Assembly (NCBI GenBank): GCA_963792855.1
Contig: CAWBXZ010000006.1
Location: forward strand, 1 to 64,000
Length of the DNA stretch: 64,000 nucleotides
From: SG8-40 sp963792855
GTDB taxonomy: Bacteria > Pseudomonadota > Gammaproteobacteria > Burkholderiales > Eutrophovitaceae
Direction: 5' to 3'
The stretch's first letter is position 1. The number at the start of each line of letters is the position of its first letter. A program made the position numbers and the translations under genes. The notes beneath the pieces are model-generated. The model was not told the origin of the DNA and ran no database searches. It was given only the letters and a program-made list of their open reading frames with translations. Shown one piece after another: positions 47,035-55,536 of this stretch.

Positions 47035-47907
47035 TCAGTAAAGCCTTTTTTCGCCAGGCGGTCTGGTCTTGAAACGCTTGTGGACCCAGTAATACTGCTC
47101 CGGCATGGCCTTGACGCATTCCTCGATAAACCGGTTCATGCGTGCCGTATCGGCGCGAAAGTCCTCGCCGGGATAATCTTTCCACGGCGGCATAAAACGG
47201 ATCGCGTAGCTTTTCCCGGCGGCCTTTTGCTCGATCAGCACGGGCACGACGCTGGCACCCGTCAGTTTGGCCAGCCTGGGAACGGCGTCGACCGTTGCCG
47301 CAGCAACACCGAAGAACGGCACGAATACGGCATCGCGGGGCCCGAAATCCATGTCGGGAAGAAAGAACAGCGGCAGCCTCGCTTTCAGTCCGCGAACCAC
47401 CCGCTTGATTCCATCCTGCCTCGATGCGAGCCTGATGGGGCGAAAGCGGGTACGCCGTGACACCAGGAAACGGTCGAACACCTCATTCTTCTGGTGGCTA
47501 TACATCGACTGCGCATCGTCCTCGATTGACAGACGGATGGCCAGAATCTCGACGCCAACGAAGTGTGGCGCCAGCAAAATCACCGGCCCTGACCGGTTTG
47601 CCAGATCGAAATGCTCCATCCCTTCAATTGTTGCCAGCTTGCGCACCCGGTCAGCACTTGACCACCAGGCGATGGTTGTTTCCGCCAGGGCGCGGCCGAA
47701 GGCGCGAAAGTGCGCGCGGGCGAGGTGCTTTCGCTCGCGCTGCGACAGCGCGGGGAAACACAGCTCGAGGTTGATCCGCACGACATTACGTCGTTCGCGC
47801 GCCAGAAGCATCAGAAGCAGACCGGCGAGTTCGCCGATGCGGGCGAGCAGCACTTGCGGGAGAAAATGCAGTGACCAAAGCACTGCGAGTGCGATGCGGG
47901 TCAGCAT
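47035..47907 (-). CDS. Lysophospholipid/lipid A acyltransferase (LpxL/HtrB family), first copy
   Basis: An inner-membrane acyltransferase that adds a secondary fatty acid to lipid A. 290 residues with an N-terminal hydrophobic segment, the HX4E motif in LLAPHFVGVEIL, RFRPIRLASRQDGIKRVVRGL, and FFLPDMDFGPRDAVFVPFFG. A second homologue follows upstream, as in Betaproteobacteria, where two such genes lie between dapF and metK. Confidence 0.88.
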   Translation of the reverse strand: MLTRIALAVLWSLHFLPQVLLARIGELAGLLLMLLARERRNVVRINLELCFPALSQRERKHLARAHFRAFGRALAETTIAWWSSADRVRKLATIEGMEHFDLANRSGPVILLAPHFVGVEILAIRLSIEDDAQSMYSHQKNEVFDRFLVSRRTRFRPIRLASRQDGIKRVVRGLKARLPLFFLPDMDFGPRDAVFVPFFGVAAATVDAVPRLAKLTGASVVPVLIEQKAAGKSYAIRFMPPWKDYPGEDFRADTARMNRFIEECVKAMPEQYYWVHKRFKTRPPGEKRLY

Positions 47908-47955
47908 TTCAGCAGGCCCTCCTCGCTGAAGCTGTCGCTGCCGGATCGTTTTTGC

Positions 47956-48816
47956 TCATTGGCCATCGGGTGACTGGACACCGGCGGGGGTCTTGTAGCG
48001 GTTGTATGACCACATGTACTGCTCGGGGCAACGCCGGACGATAGTCTCGAGCGCGCGATTGAGGTGGCGAGCCGCTGTTTCCGTCGCCTCGCGAGGCGGC
48101 ATATTCTCGAAGCTCAATTCGAAGCCGCCGCCGTGCGGCAATCGAATCGCGTAAGTCAGGACGATCGGCGCCCGAGAGCGTTCGGCGAGCCTTGACGCCA
48201 GTGTCATGGTGTAGGCGGGACGGCCGAAAAAGTGTGCCCATTCGCCGTCACCTGCTCCCGGCACCTGGTCGGGCAGCATGCCCACCGCTTCGCCTCGATT
48301 CAGCGCCTTTAGCAAATGCCGGACGCCGCCGACGTCCGTTGTGGCAAGGCGCATTTCAGGGCGCATTCTGCCCGCGCGCATGGCCGGGTCCAGCGCGGCG
48401 AAGCGTGGTGGCCGGTAGAGCGCCGTGAGCGGGAATCGCAGTGAAAGGTATTGTGGAATGACCTCAAAACAGCCGATATGCGGTGTCAGCAGAATCAGGC
48501 CGCATCCCCGTCCTTGCGCCGCCTCGACAATATCCCAGCCATGGACCTTGCGCACCCAGCCGGCACTTTCGTGCTGGGGTCTGAACCAGATGGCCGGCAA
48601 TTCGGCGGAAGCCCTACCGGCTTCCAGAATGCTGCTTCGGAGCAACTTGTCGAAATGGGCCGGATCGCGCCAAACGCCGCTGGCGTGAAGGTTGCTGCGC
48701 AGCCGTTTCGCGTATGATGGCGATGCACGATAGGTCAGCCAGCCAAGCACCGCGCCGAAGCGATGAAGCCAGGCCAGGGGTAGCTTCGAAAACAGACGCA
48801 GCAGCCCGGTCAGCAT
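47956..48816 (-). CDS. Lipid A acyltransferase (LpxL/HtrB family), second copy
   Basis: 286 residues, the same family as the neighbour at 47035. The HX4E motif is in LLTPHIGCFEVI, with LLKALNRGEAVGMLPDQVPG and PPREATETAARHLNRALE. Different substrate site or acyl length from the first copy is likely but not visible. It is divergent from metK. Confidence 0.88.
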   Translation of the reverse strand: MLTGLLRLFSKLPLAWLHRFGAVLGWLTYRASPSYAKRLRSNLHASGVWRDPAHFDKLLRSSILEAGRASAELPAIWFRPQHESAGWVRKVHGWDIVEAAQGRGCGLILLTPHIGCFEVIPQYLSLRFPLTALYRPPRFAALDPAMRAGRMRPEMRLATTDVGGVRHLLKALNRGEAVGMLPDQVPGAGDGEWAHFFGRPAYTMTLASRLAERSRAPIVLTYAIRLPHGGGFELSFENMPPREATETAARHLNRALETIVRRCPEQYMWSYNRYKTPAGVQSPDGQ

Positions 48817-48879
48817 GTTGTTCGGGTTTTGGCTTTGCAGCGGGCCTTTGTTATTCTGCGCGACTTTCTTGAAAGACTA

Positions 48880-50073
48880 ATGGACAAGCTGATGAGCGAT
48901 TACCTGTTTACTTCCGAATCGGTGTCCGAAGGCCACCCGGACAAGGTGGCGGACCAGATTTCGGATGCCGTACTTGATGCAATCTTAACTCATGACCCAA
49001 CGGCCCGCGTGGCCGCTGAGACGCTGGTGAACACGGGCCTGGTCGTGTTGGCGGGCGAAATTACCAGTAACGCGGTGGTTGACTTCCAGCAAGTCGCCCG
49101 TGACACCATCAAGCGCATTGGTTACGACAACACCGACTACGGCATCGATTACAGGGGTTGCTCGGTATTGGTCGCCTATGACAAACAAAGCGCGGATATC
49201 AAGCAGGGCGTCGATACGGCCCATGACGATCCGCTCAACCAGGGCGCGGGTGACCAGGGCCTGATGTTCGGTTACGCCTGCGACGAGACACCGGTCTACA
49301 TGCCGATGGCGATTCACCTGGCACACCGGCTGGTCGAGCGGCAGTCGGAATTGCGGCGGGATGGACGCTTGCCATGGTTGCGGCCCGATGCCAAGTCACA
49401 GGTGACGTTGCGTTACGTTGACGGCAAGCCGGCGGCGATCGACACGGTGGTGCTGTCGACGCAGCACGCGCCGGAAATGGCGCTGGCGCAGATCCGCGAG
49501 GCGGTTATCGAGGAGATCATCAAGCCGGTATTGCCGAAGGGGCTGGTCAAGGGCGACATCAAATACCTTGTCAATCCGACCGGCCGGTTCGTGATTGGCG
49601 GACCGCACGGCGACTGTGGCCTGACCGGCCGAAAGATCATTGTGGATACCTACGGCGGCGCCGCCCATCATGGCGGCGGTGCGTTTTCCGGCAAGGACCC
49701 GTCGAAGGTGGACCGCTCCGCAGCTTACGTGTCTCGCTACGTCGCCAAGAACATTGTCGCGGCGGGCCTGGCGAGCAAGTGTGAGGTGCAGGTCTCCTAT
49801 GCAATCGGCGTAGCGCGCCCGACCAGTGTCTACGTCACCACCTTCGGCACCGGGAAAATCGCGGACGAGGCCATTGCCAAACTGGTCGAGCGGCATTTCG
49901 ACCTGCGTCCGAGAGGTATTGTGGAAATGCTCGACCTGTTGCGGCCGATCTACGAAAAGACCGCGGCCTACGGCCATTTCGGCCGCGACGAGCCGGAATT
50001 CACCTGGGAAAACCTGGACAAGGTCGAAGTCCTGCGTTCCGACGCAGGGTTGACGCAAAGCGCCGTTGCGTAG
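48880..50073 (+). CDS. metK: S-adenosylmethionine synthetase
   Basis: It makes SAM from methionine and ATP. About 397 residues. YLFTSESVSEGHPDKVADQISD at the start, GAGDQGLMFGYACDE and GGAAHHGGGAFSGKDPSKVDR are family signatures. The start is 48880 or ATG 48892. The last 20 or so codons lie inside a 130-bp tandem repeat, and a second, different version of the end (KVEALKADAGLKSSAAA, 50282-50332) survives downstream as an untranslated copy. Confidence 0.95.
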   Translation: MDKLMSDYLFTSESVSEGHPDKVADQISDAVLDAILTHDPTARVAAETLVNTGLVVLAGEITSNAVVDFQQVARDTIKRIGYDNTDYGIDYRGCSVLVAYDKQSADIKQGVDTAHDDPLNQGAGDQGLMFGYACDETPVYMPMAIHLAHRLVERQSELRRDGRLPWLRPDAKSQVTLRYVDGKPAAIDTVVLSTQHAPEMALAQIREAVIEEIIKPVLPKGLVKGDIKYLVNPTGRFVIGGPHGDCGLTGRKIIVDTYGGAAHHGGGAFSGKDPSKVDRSAAYVSRYVAKNIVAAGLASKCEVQVSYAIGVARPTSVYVTTFGTGKIADEAIAKLVERHFDLRPRGIVEMLDLLRPIYEKTAAYGHFGRDEPEFTWENLDKVEVLRSDAGLTQSAVA

Positions 50074-50332
50074 CTGCGGGAGGCTGCCCGGGTTTCGGTG
50101 AAGACTCATGTTTGCGCAGCAAACGTGATGTCGGAGCCAAAACCTGGACAAGGTCGAAGCCCTGCGTTCCGACGCAGGGTTGACGCAAAGCGCCGTGGCG
50201 TAGCCGCGGGAGGCTGCCCGGGTTTCGGTGAAGACGCATGTTTGCGCAGCAAACGTGATGTCGGAGCCAAAACCTGGACAAGGTCGAAGCTCTGAAGGCG
50301 GATGCCGGGCTGAAATCCTCGGCGGCGGCCTG
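50011..50332 (+). repeat. 130-bp tandem repeat duplicating the metK 3' end
   Basis: Two copies (50011-50140 and 50141-50270) differ at only 4 of 130 positions; a third partial copy begins at 50271 and shares its first 19 bases perfectly, then diverges. Each full unit contains the end of metK with its stop codon plus about 67 bases of noncoding DNA that includes a GTTTGC-GCA-GCAAAC hairpin. The gene-end copy itself can form CCTGCG-TTCCGA-CGCAGG. The diverged third copy still encodes a metK-like end, KVEALKADAGLKSSAAA, with its own stop. Confidence 0.85.
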
Positions 50333-50352
50333 AGTACTTGCCCGGAGCGGTG

Positions 50353-50381
50353 TTTTCGACCCTTGAGTCCCGGGTTATAAT
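50353..50381 (+). promoter_or_regulatory. Promoter of the riboswitch-ahcY transcript
   Basis: A perfect -10 TATAAT at 50376-50381 sits about 8 bases before the riboswitch. The -35 candidate (TTTTCG/TTCGAC around 50353-50360) is weak. The transcript would therefore start almost exactly at the aptamer P1 strand. Confidence 0.55.
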
Positions 50382-50388
50382 GCGCAGA

Positions 50389-50455
50389 TTGCTGAGGAGC
50401 GCTGCGACCTTTTTCGACTAGAGGGCCAGGCTCAGCAACTGAATAAACGGCGCTC
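50389..50455 (+). ncRNA. S-adenosylhomocysteine (SAH) riboswitch aptamer
   Basis: The layout matches the SAH riboswitch class: helix P1 from TTGCTGAG (50389-50396) with CTCAGCAA (50431-50438), the GAGCGCTGCGACC core, and a 3' strand GGCGCTC (50449-50455) that pairs with GAGCGC (50397-50402). It stands directly before ahcY, whose product removes SAH, as expected of a switch that turns expression on when SAH rises. Confidence 0.9.
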
Positions 50456-50489
50456 ACAAACCTATCAACGGTTTGGGGCGCCTTTTTTT
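50449..50489 (+). terminator. Conditional terminator of the SAH riboswitch
   Basis: GGCGC...CAAACC pairs with GGTTTG...GCGCC and is followed by seven T. Its left arm shares bases 50449-50455 with the aptamer, so SAH binding should prevent the terminator and allow ahcY transcription. Confidence 0.8.
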
Positions 50490-50530
50490 ATGTGGCGCTT
50501 CCGAACAAGACTTTGTACAGGAGAGTGCTG

Positions 50531-51952
50531 ATGTCTGCAGTTCTGCAATCAAATTCCAAATCGGACGACTACCGCGTAGCCGACCTTTCCCTTTCGGGTT
50601 GGGGCCGCAAGGAAATACGCATCGCCGAAACCGAAATGCCGGGCCTGATGGCGATTCGCGAAGAGTACGCGGCGACACAGCCACTGCGTGGGGCCCGAAT
50701 CGCCGGATCGCTGCACATGACGATCCAGACGGCGGTACTGATCGAGACATTGCAGGCGCTTGGCGCGGAAGTGCGCTGGGCATCGTGCAACATCTACTCG
50801 ACTCAGGATCATGCGGCTGCTGCGATCGCCGCGGGTGGAACACCGGTGTTCGCCTACAAGGGTGAATCGCTCGAGGAATACTGGGAATTCACGCATCAGA
50901 TCTTTGACTGGCCGGGCGGCAACTTTGCCAACATGATTCTCGATGACGGCGGCGATGCCACGTTGCTGTTGCATCTGGGCGTGCGCGCCGAGAGCGACCC
51001 GGCCGCGCTGAACCATCCGTCCAGCGAAGAAGAAACGACGCTGTTCGCTTCGATCAAGGACCGGCTGGCTTCGGACCCGAAATGGTACTCGACCCGGCTC
51101 GAGCATGTGCAAGGCGTGACCGAAGAAACGACGACCGGCGTCAAACGTCTGTATCAAATGGCCCAGGAAGGCTTGCTCAAGTTCCCGGCGATCAACGTCA
51201 ACGATTCGGTCACCAAGTCGAAGTTCGACAACCTTTATGGTTGCCGGGAGTCGCTGGTCGACGGCATAAAGCGTGCAACTGACGTGATGATTGCGGGCAA
51301 GGTCGCTGTGGTTGCCGGTTATGGTGATGTCGGCAAAGGATGCGCGCAGGCCCTTCGCGCCCTGTCGGCGCAAGTCTGGGTCACCGAAATCGATCCGATT
51401 TGTGCATTGCAGGCAATGATGGAAGGCTATCGCGTGGTGACCATGGATTATGCGGCCGACAAAGCCGACATCTTCGTCACTGCCACTGGCAACTTCAATG
51501 TGATCAATCACGATCACATGAAAGCCATGAAAGACCAGGCGATCGTTTGCAATATCGGTCACTTCGACAACGAAATCGATGTCGCTTCACTTGGCAAATA
51601 CGAGTGGGAAAACATCAAGCCGCAGGTCGATCACATCATTTTCCCCGACGGCAAGCGCATCATTCTGCTTGCGGAAGGCCGGCTGGTTAACCTGGGTTGT
51701 GCGACCGGACATCCGAGTTACGTGATGAGTTCCTCGTTTGCGAACCAGACCATTGCCCAGATCGAGTTGTTCAATAATCCGGATGCCTACCCGGTTGGCG
51801 TCCATGTTCTGCCGAAACACCTGGACGAGAAGGTGGCCCGCTTGCAGCTTGCCAAGCTCGGTGCGCAACTGACCGAGTTGAGCGATGCTCAGGCGCGTTA
51901 CATCGGTGTCCATAAGGAAGGCCCCTACAAGCCCGATCACTATCGTTACTGA
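50531..51952 (+). CDS. ahcY: Adenosylhomocysteinase
   Basis: It splits SAH into adenosine and homocysteine with tightly bound NAD. 473 residues; DYRVADLSLSGWGRKEIRIAE at the start, LHMTIQTAVLIETL, NDSVTKSKFDNLYGCRESL, VVAGYGDVGKGCAQALRAL (NAD site) and CNIGHFDNEID. The insert of about 40 residues after residue 150 is typical of the bacterial long form. SD AGGAG lies before ATG 50531. Controlled by the SAH riboswitch. Confidence 0.97.
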   Translation: MSAVLQSNSKSDDYRVADLSLSGWGRKEIRIAETEMPGLMAIREEYAATQPLRGARIAGSLHMTIQTAVLIETLQALGAEVRWASCNIYSTQDHAAAAIAAGGTPVFAYKGESLEEYWEFTHQIFDWPGGNFANMILDDGGDATLLLHLGVRAESDPAALNHPSSEEETTLFASIKDRLASDPKWYSTRLEHVQGVTEETTTGVKRLYQMAQEGLLKFPAINVNDSVTKSKFDNLYGCRESLVDGIKRATDVMIAGKVAVVAGYGDVGKGCAQALRALSAQVWVTEIDPICALQAMMEGYRVVTMDYAADKADIFVTATGNFNVINHDHMKAMKDQAIVCNIGHFDNEIDVASLGKYEWENIKPQVDHIIFPDGKRIILLAEGRLVNLGCATGHPSYVMSSSFANQTIAQIELFNNPDAYPVGVHVLPKHLDEKVARLQLAKLGAQLTELSDAQARYIGVHKEGPYKPDHYRY

Positions 51953-51966
51953 TCGCGCTGGCTCGC

Positions 51967-52002
51967 GCGTGTCCGTGCGCAGTGTGTTGCGCACGGACAC
52001 GC
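51967..52002 (+). terminator. Strong hairpin after ahcY
   Basis: GCGTGTCCGTGCGCA and TGCGCACGGACACGC form a perfect 15-bp stem with a GTGTGT loop, 15 bases past the ahcY stop. No T-run follows, so it may be a stabilising or partial terminator between ahcY and metF. Confidence 0.5.
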
Positions 52003-52111
52003 CGCATCATGCTTCGAATAGCACCAGTTTCGGATAGCATCGTGCCTCTGACAACAAGGGCAGTGGCGGTGTGCGCATTGCGCGCATTATTTGCATCCAC
52101 CGGGTCAATGT

Positions 52112-52966
52112 ATGGGTAGCGAATCGAGATCGGGACTTAGCTTCGAGTTCTTTCCTCCGCAAACATCCGCCGGTGCCGAGAGCTTGCGGGGTGTCAGGCA
52201 GCGCCTCGCGCAGTTCTCCCCGGAGTTCTTCTCAGTGACGTTCGGCGCCGGCGGCTCGACGCAAGAACGCACGCGCGATACCGTTTTTGAAATCAGCGGC
52301 GAAGGCTTTGCGGTGGCGCCGCATGTCTCCTGCATCGCGTCAAAAAGGGACAGCGTCAAGGCCATGCTGGACGAATACCGCGCGCATGGCATACGGCGTA
52401 TTGTCGCCTTGCGCGGTGACCTGCCCTCCGGGATGGCACAGGCAGGCGAGTTCCGCTATGCCTCGGAGCTGGTTGCATTTGTGCGTGCCACCTACGGTGA
52501 AACTTTCCATATAGAGGTGGCTGCCTACCCGGAATACCATCCACAGTCACGTTCCGTACGGGATGACCTGTTGAACTTCAAGACCAAGGTGGAAGCGGGT
52601 GCCGATTCGGCGATCACCCAGTACTTTTTCAATGCCGACGCGTATTTCCACTACCGCGACGAGTGCGCGAAATTGGGCGTCACCATTCCGATTGTCCCCG
52701 GAGTCATGCCCATCGGGCGTTTTCATCAGCTAGCGCGTTTTTCCGACGCCTGTGGCGCGGAAATCCCGCGCTGGATACGGCGCAAGCTGGAAGGCTATGG
52801 TGATGACGCGGAGTCGATCAAGGCCTTTGGCCTGGATGTTGTGACGCGGTTGTGTGAGCGCCTGTTGCGCAACGAGGCGCCGGGCCTGCACTTCTACACG
52901 ATGAACCAGGCCGACACCGTGTGCACGATTTGCGAGCGACTCGGCATGAAAACCAGCCGGGACTAG
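52112..52966 (+). CDS. metF: Methylenetetrahydrofolate reductase
   Basis: It reduces 5,10-methylene-THF to 5-methyl-THF, which remethylates homocysteine and closes the cycle with metK and ahcY. 284 residues: LSFEFFPPQTSAGAESL, SVTFGAGGSTQERTRDTV, HVSCIASKRDSVKAML, ALRGDLP, DSAITQYFFNADAYF and PIVPGVMPI. The start ATG 52112 gives the family N-terminus. The TAG stop coincides with the left edge of the palindromic element. Confidence 0.96.
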   Translation: MGSESRSGLSFEFFPPQTSAGAESLRGVRQRLAQFSPEFFSVTFGAGGSTQERTRDTVFEISGEGFAVAPHVSCIASKRDSVKAMLDEYRAHGIRRIVALRGDLPSGMAQAGEFRYASELVAFVRATYGETFHIEVAAYPEYHPQSRSVRDDLLNFKTKVEAGADSAITQYFFNADAYFHYRDECAKLGVTIPIVPGVMPIGRFHQLARFSDACGAEIPRWIRRKLEGYGDDAESIKAFGLDVVTRLCERLLRNEAPGLHFYTMNQADTVCTICERLGMKTSRD

Positions 52967-53234
52967 GGCCTGTTAACACATATTTGGTCGACGCGCCGGT
53001 GGCCGCTTTGGCGCGAGACAAGGCGCAGCGAGCGCGGTGTGGTCATTCCACACGAGCGAGCTGCAACGCCGGATCGCGCCAAAACGGCCTCGGCCCTTCG
53101 GGTTGCTCCCCAGGATGGGGCCATGCCGTGTTGCTCGTCGCTTATTTGGAATAACCAAACTGCGCTCCTCGCGCCTTGCCTGGCCCCATCCTGGGGAGCA
53201 ACGCGTCGATCACTTATGTGTTAACAGGCCCTAG
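52963..53234. mobile_element. 272-bp MITE-like palindromic element
   Basis: The ends are inverted repeats: the first 20 bases (CTAGGGCCTGTTAACACATA) are the exact complement of the last 20, and the match continues to 30 of 33. A 21-bp perfect inverted repeat also lies inside (53102-53122 and 53182-53202). CTAG occurs at both edges, possibly a target duplication. There is no coding capacity, so any transposase would act in trans. Other copies were not seen in this window. Confidence 0.75.
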
Positions 53235-53319
53235 CAACCCACCGACGAAGGTCGGGCGCCGCCCCAACTGAGCGGGTTTTGGTAAGTCTGGTTCGCCCGG
53301 GCTTTGGCAGAGCGCAGTA

Positions 53320-54552
53320 TCAGGCGACCGCGCGCACGCCCTTGGTGCGTGAAGGATGGGCGGCATAGGCGTGATATGCAGCGGCCTCGGCTGCGCCGAT
53401 CTCGATTTTCGCACCCATGTCGTCAAACATGCTCTCCAGCGCGCACAGGCAAAGCATCACGTTTTCCATCTTGCAGCTATAGCCCATGATGCCGAAACGC
53501 CAGATCTTTCCGGCCAGTGTTCCCAGGCCAGCACCTATTTCGATGTTGAACTCTGCGAGCAATCGGCGGCGCACTTCTTTCTCATCCACGCCGGGCATGA
53601 CATATACCGCGTTCATTTGCGGCAACCGGTAAGGCTCTTCGACGAGGAATTTCAGTCCCAGGGTTTCCAGGCCGGCCCTGAGTGCCTTGTGATTTCGCTG
53701 GTGCCGGGCCCACGCCGCTTCCAGCCCCTCTTCGCGCAGCATTACCAGCGCTTCGTGCAGTGAATACAGCGCATTGGTCGGAGCCGTGTGGTGGTAGGTT
53801 CTGGTCGTTTCGCCCCAGTAGCCAAGCAGCAGGTTGATATCCATGAACCAGCTCTGAACCCGTGTCTTGCGTGCCTTCACCAGTTCGACGACACGATCAC
53901 TGAAAGTGATGGGCGACAATCCCGGGGTGCATGAAAGGCATTTCTGGCTGCCGGAATAGACCGCGTCCAGACCCCACTCATCCACCAGCACCGGAATGCC
54001 GGCCAGCGATGTGACGGCATCGACGATGGTGTATGCCCCATTTCTGCGGGCGATCTCGGCAAGGGCCTTCGCATCGGAAGCAACGCCAGTTGACGTTTCA
54101 GCATGCACAAAAGCGAGAATCTTCGCGTCCGGATTGTTGCGGAACGCTTCCTCTACCTTGTTCGGATCGACAGGGGCCCCCATCGGGTCCTCGACGACAA
54201 TGGCGACGCCGCCGCAGCGCTCCACGTTCTCGATCATCCGGCCGCCGAATACTCCGTTGCGGCAGACAATGACCTTGTCCCCTGGGTTCACCATATTGAC
54301 GAAGCACATTTCCATGCCGACCGACCCGGGGCCAGATACCGGGAACGTCAGGGAATTCCGGGTCTGAAAGGCGTAGCGCAGCAGTTCCTTGAGTTCGTCC
54401 ATCATCTTGACGAACACTGGATCGAGGTATCCGATCGTCGGACGTCCCATGGCGGAAAACACGCGCGGGTGGATTTCGGAGGGGCCCGGGCCCATCAGGG
54501 TACGCTGGGGCGGGTAGAAGGAGCCGATGGTGGCGCCGCTATCAGAACTCAT
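53320..54552 (-). CDS. Alanine/serine-glyoxylate aminotransferase (class V)
   Basis: A PLP enzyme that moves an amino group from alanine or serine to glyoxylate. 410 residues: LMGPGPSEIHPRVFSAMG, VSGPGSVGMEMCFVNMV, VHAETSTGVASDAKALAE, DAVTSLAGIPVLVDEWG and the PLP lysine in YSGSQKCLSCTPGLSPI. Start MSSDSGATIG chosen. It may link glycine/serine metabolism to the one-carbon pathway of the neighbouring metF (inference). Confidence 0.88.
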   Translation of the reverse strand: MSSDSGATIGSFYPPQRTLMGPGPSEIHPRVFSAMGRPTIGYLDPVFVKMMDELKELLRYAFQTRNSLTFPVSGPGSVGMEMCFVNMVNPGDKVIVCRNGVFGGRMIENVERCGGVAIVVEDPMGAPVDPNKVEEAFRNNPDAKILAFVHAETSTGVASDAKALAEIARRNGAYTIVDAVTSLAGIPVLVDEWGLDAVYSGSQKCLSCTPGLSPITFSDRVVELVKARKTRVQSWFMDINLLLGYWGETTRTYHHTAPTNALYSLHEALVMLREEGLEAAWARHQRNHKALRAGLETLGLKFLVEEPYRLPQMNAVYVMPGVDEKEVRRRLLAEFNIEIGAGLGTLAGKIWRFGIMGYSCKMENVMLCLCALESMFDDMGAKIEIGAAEAAAYHAYAAHPSRTKGVRAVA

Positions 54553-54672
54553 GACCTTGGATTCCTTTTGGGAAAATGCTTGAACCGGGGACACGCGATC
54601 AACGCGAAAGCTGCGCAGTTTACAGCCGCGGAATCATTGGTGAAAGTCGTGATCGGCAAATGCTGGCGATCT

Positions 54673-55095
54673 TTATCCAGCAGTACGTTGCCGAACAAGC
54701 CGCACGAGTGCCATTCCGGCGATCATGGCGGCCGTGAAAACCCAGACGCGCGGATCAGCGAAGCCGCTGCCGACAATGGCCGGACCGGGGCATAAACCCG
54801 CCACACCCCAACCAAGTCCGAAAAGCAACGAGCCGGATAACAGGGCCTTGTCCATGCTCACCTTCTCCGGCAAATGGAATTTGCCGCCAAGGGAAGGCGC
54901 AGTACGGCGCAGGGCCAGTCGGTAGCCGAGCGCAAACACCCCCACGGCACCGGCCATGACAAAGGCCAGGCTCGGATCCCATCGTCCCGTGACATCCAGG
55001 AAGCCGATGATCTTGGCCGGGTTGCTCATTTGAGAAACGATGAGTCCGGCGCCGAACAACAAGCCGCACAAGAAAGCAACCAGAGCGCGGCTCAA
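54673..55095 (-). CDS. YeeE/YedE (DUF6691) family protein, second half
   Basis: About 140 residues with four hydrophobic helices. GAGLIVSQMSNPAKIIGFLDV and GLGWGVAGLCPGPAIVG are typical of the thiosulfate/sulfur-compound transporter family, with a conserved Cys. No ATG is available; a TTG start overlapping the upstream stop (TTGA) gives the proper N-terminus. It works with the next gene as the two halves of one transporter. Confidence 0.8.
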   Translation of the reverse strand: MSRALVAFLCGLLFGAGLIVSQMSNPAKIIGFLDVTGRWDPSLAFVMAGAVGVFALGYRLALRRTAPSLGGKFHLPEKVSMDKALLSGSLLFGLGWGVAGLCPGPAIVGSGFADPRVWVFTAAMIAGMALVRLVRQRTAG

Positions 55096-55517
55096 AGCAC
55101 GTGCCTGGCGAGAAAAACGACCAGGAATCCGGATGCCATGAACGTCGCCGTTCCCACCAGTGAGCGCACCGAAAGCCGGGAGACTCCGCAGACGCCATGC
55201 CCGCTGGTGCAGCCACCGGCGAGACTGGTGCCGATGCCGACCAGCAGTCCGGCGACGACGGCGCCCGCGTAGCCGGTATCCATGCTGAACTGCACCGATT
55301 CCGGAAATGCGGCCATGGCGATCACACCGGCGCCGAGCAAGCCGCCGATAAATGCGACGCGCCACATGCGTTCAAGGCCGCGCGCCGTGAGCGCTGTATC
55401 GATGATTCCGGATACGCCGGTGATCCTGCCGAGCGCCCACCACATCGCCGTTGCCGCCAGACCGATGAGCGCGCCGCCCAGCAAGGCACTGACAGGCGTG
55501 AAGTTAACAATTGTCAT
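55092..55517 (-). CDS. YeeE/YedE family protein, first half
   Basis: 141 residues, four helices. LIGLAATAMWWALGRITGVSGII and GIGTSLAGGCTSGHGVCGVSRLS are signatures of the YeeE/YedE family, including two Cys in the substrate path. Start MTIVNFTPVSALLGG (55517). Stop overlaps the start of the second half. Import of thiosulfate or a related sulfur species is likely, which could also serve the adjacent thiolation enzyme TtcA. Confidence 0.85.
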   Translation of the reverse strand: MTIVNFTPVSALLGGALIGLAATAMWWALGRITGVSGIIDTALTARGLERMWRVAFIGGLLGAGVIAMAAFPESVQFSMDTGYAGAVVAGLLVGIGTSLAGGCTSGHGVCGVSRLSVRSLVGTATFMASGFLVVFLARHVL

Positions 55518-55536
55518 AAATTTTGCCGTTCGTTGA

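Noticed and set aside
50011..50332. CRISPR-like array at the metK end
   Set aside because: Units of 130 bp are directly adjacent with no spacers, and there are no cas genes.
49396..50457. 353-codon minus-strand frame with internal amino-acid repeats
   Set aside because: The repeats are only the translation of the 130-bp DNA repeat; the frame lies opposite metK.
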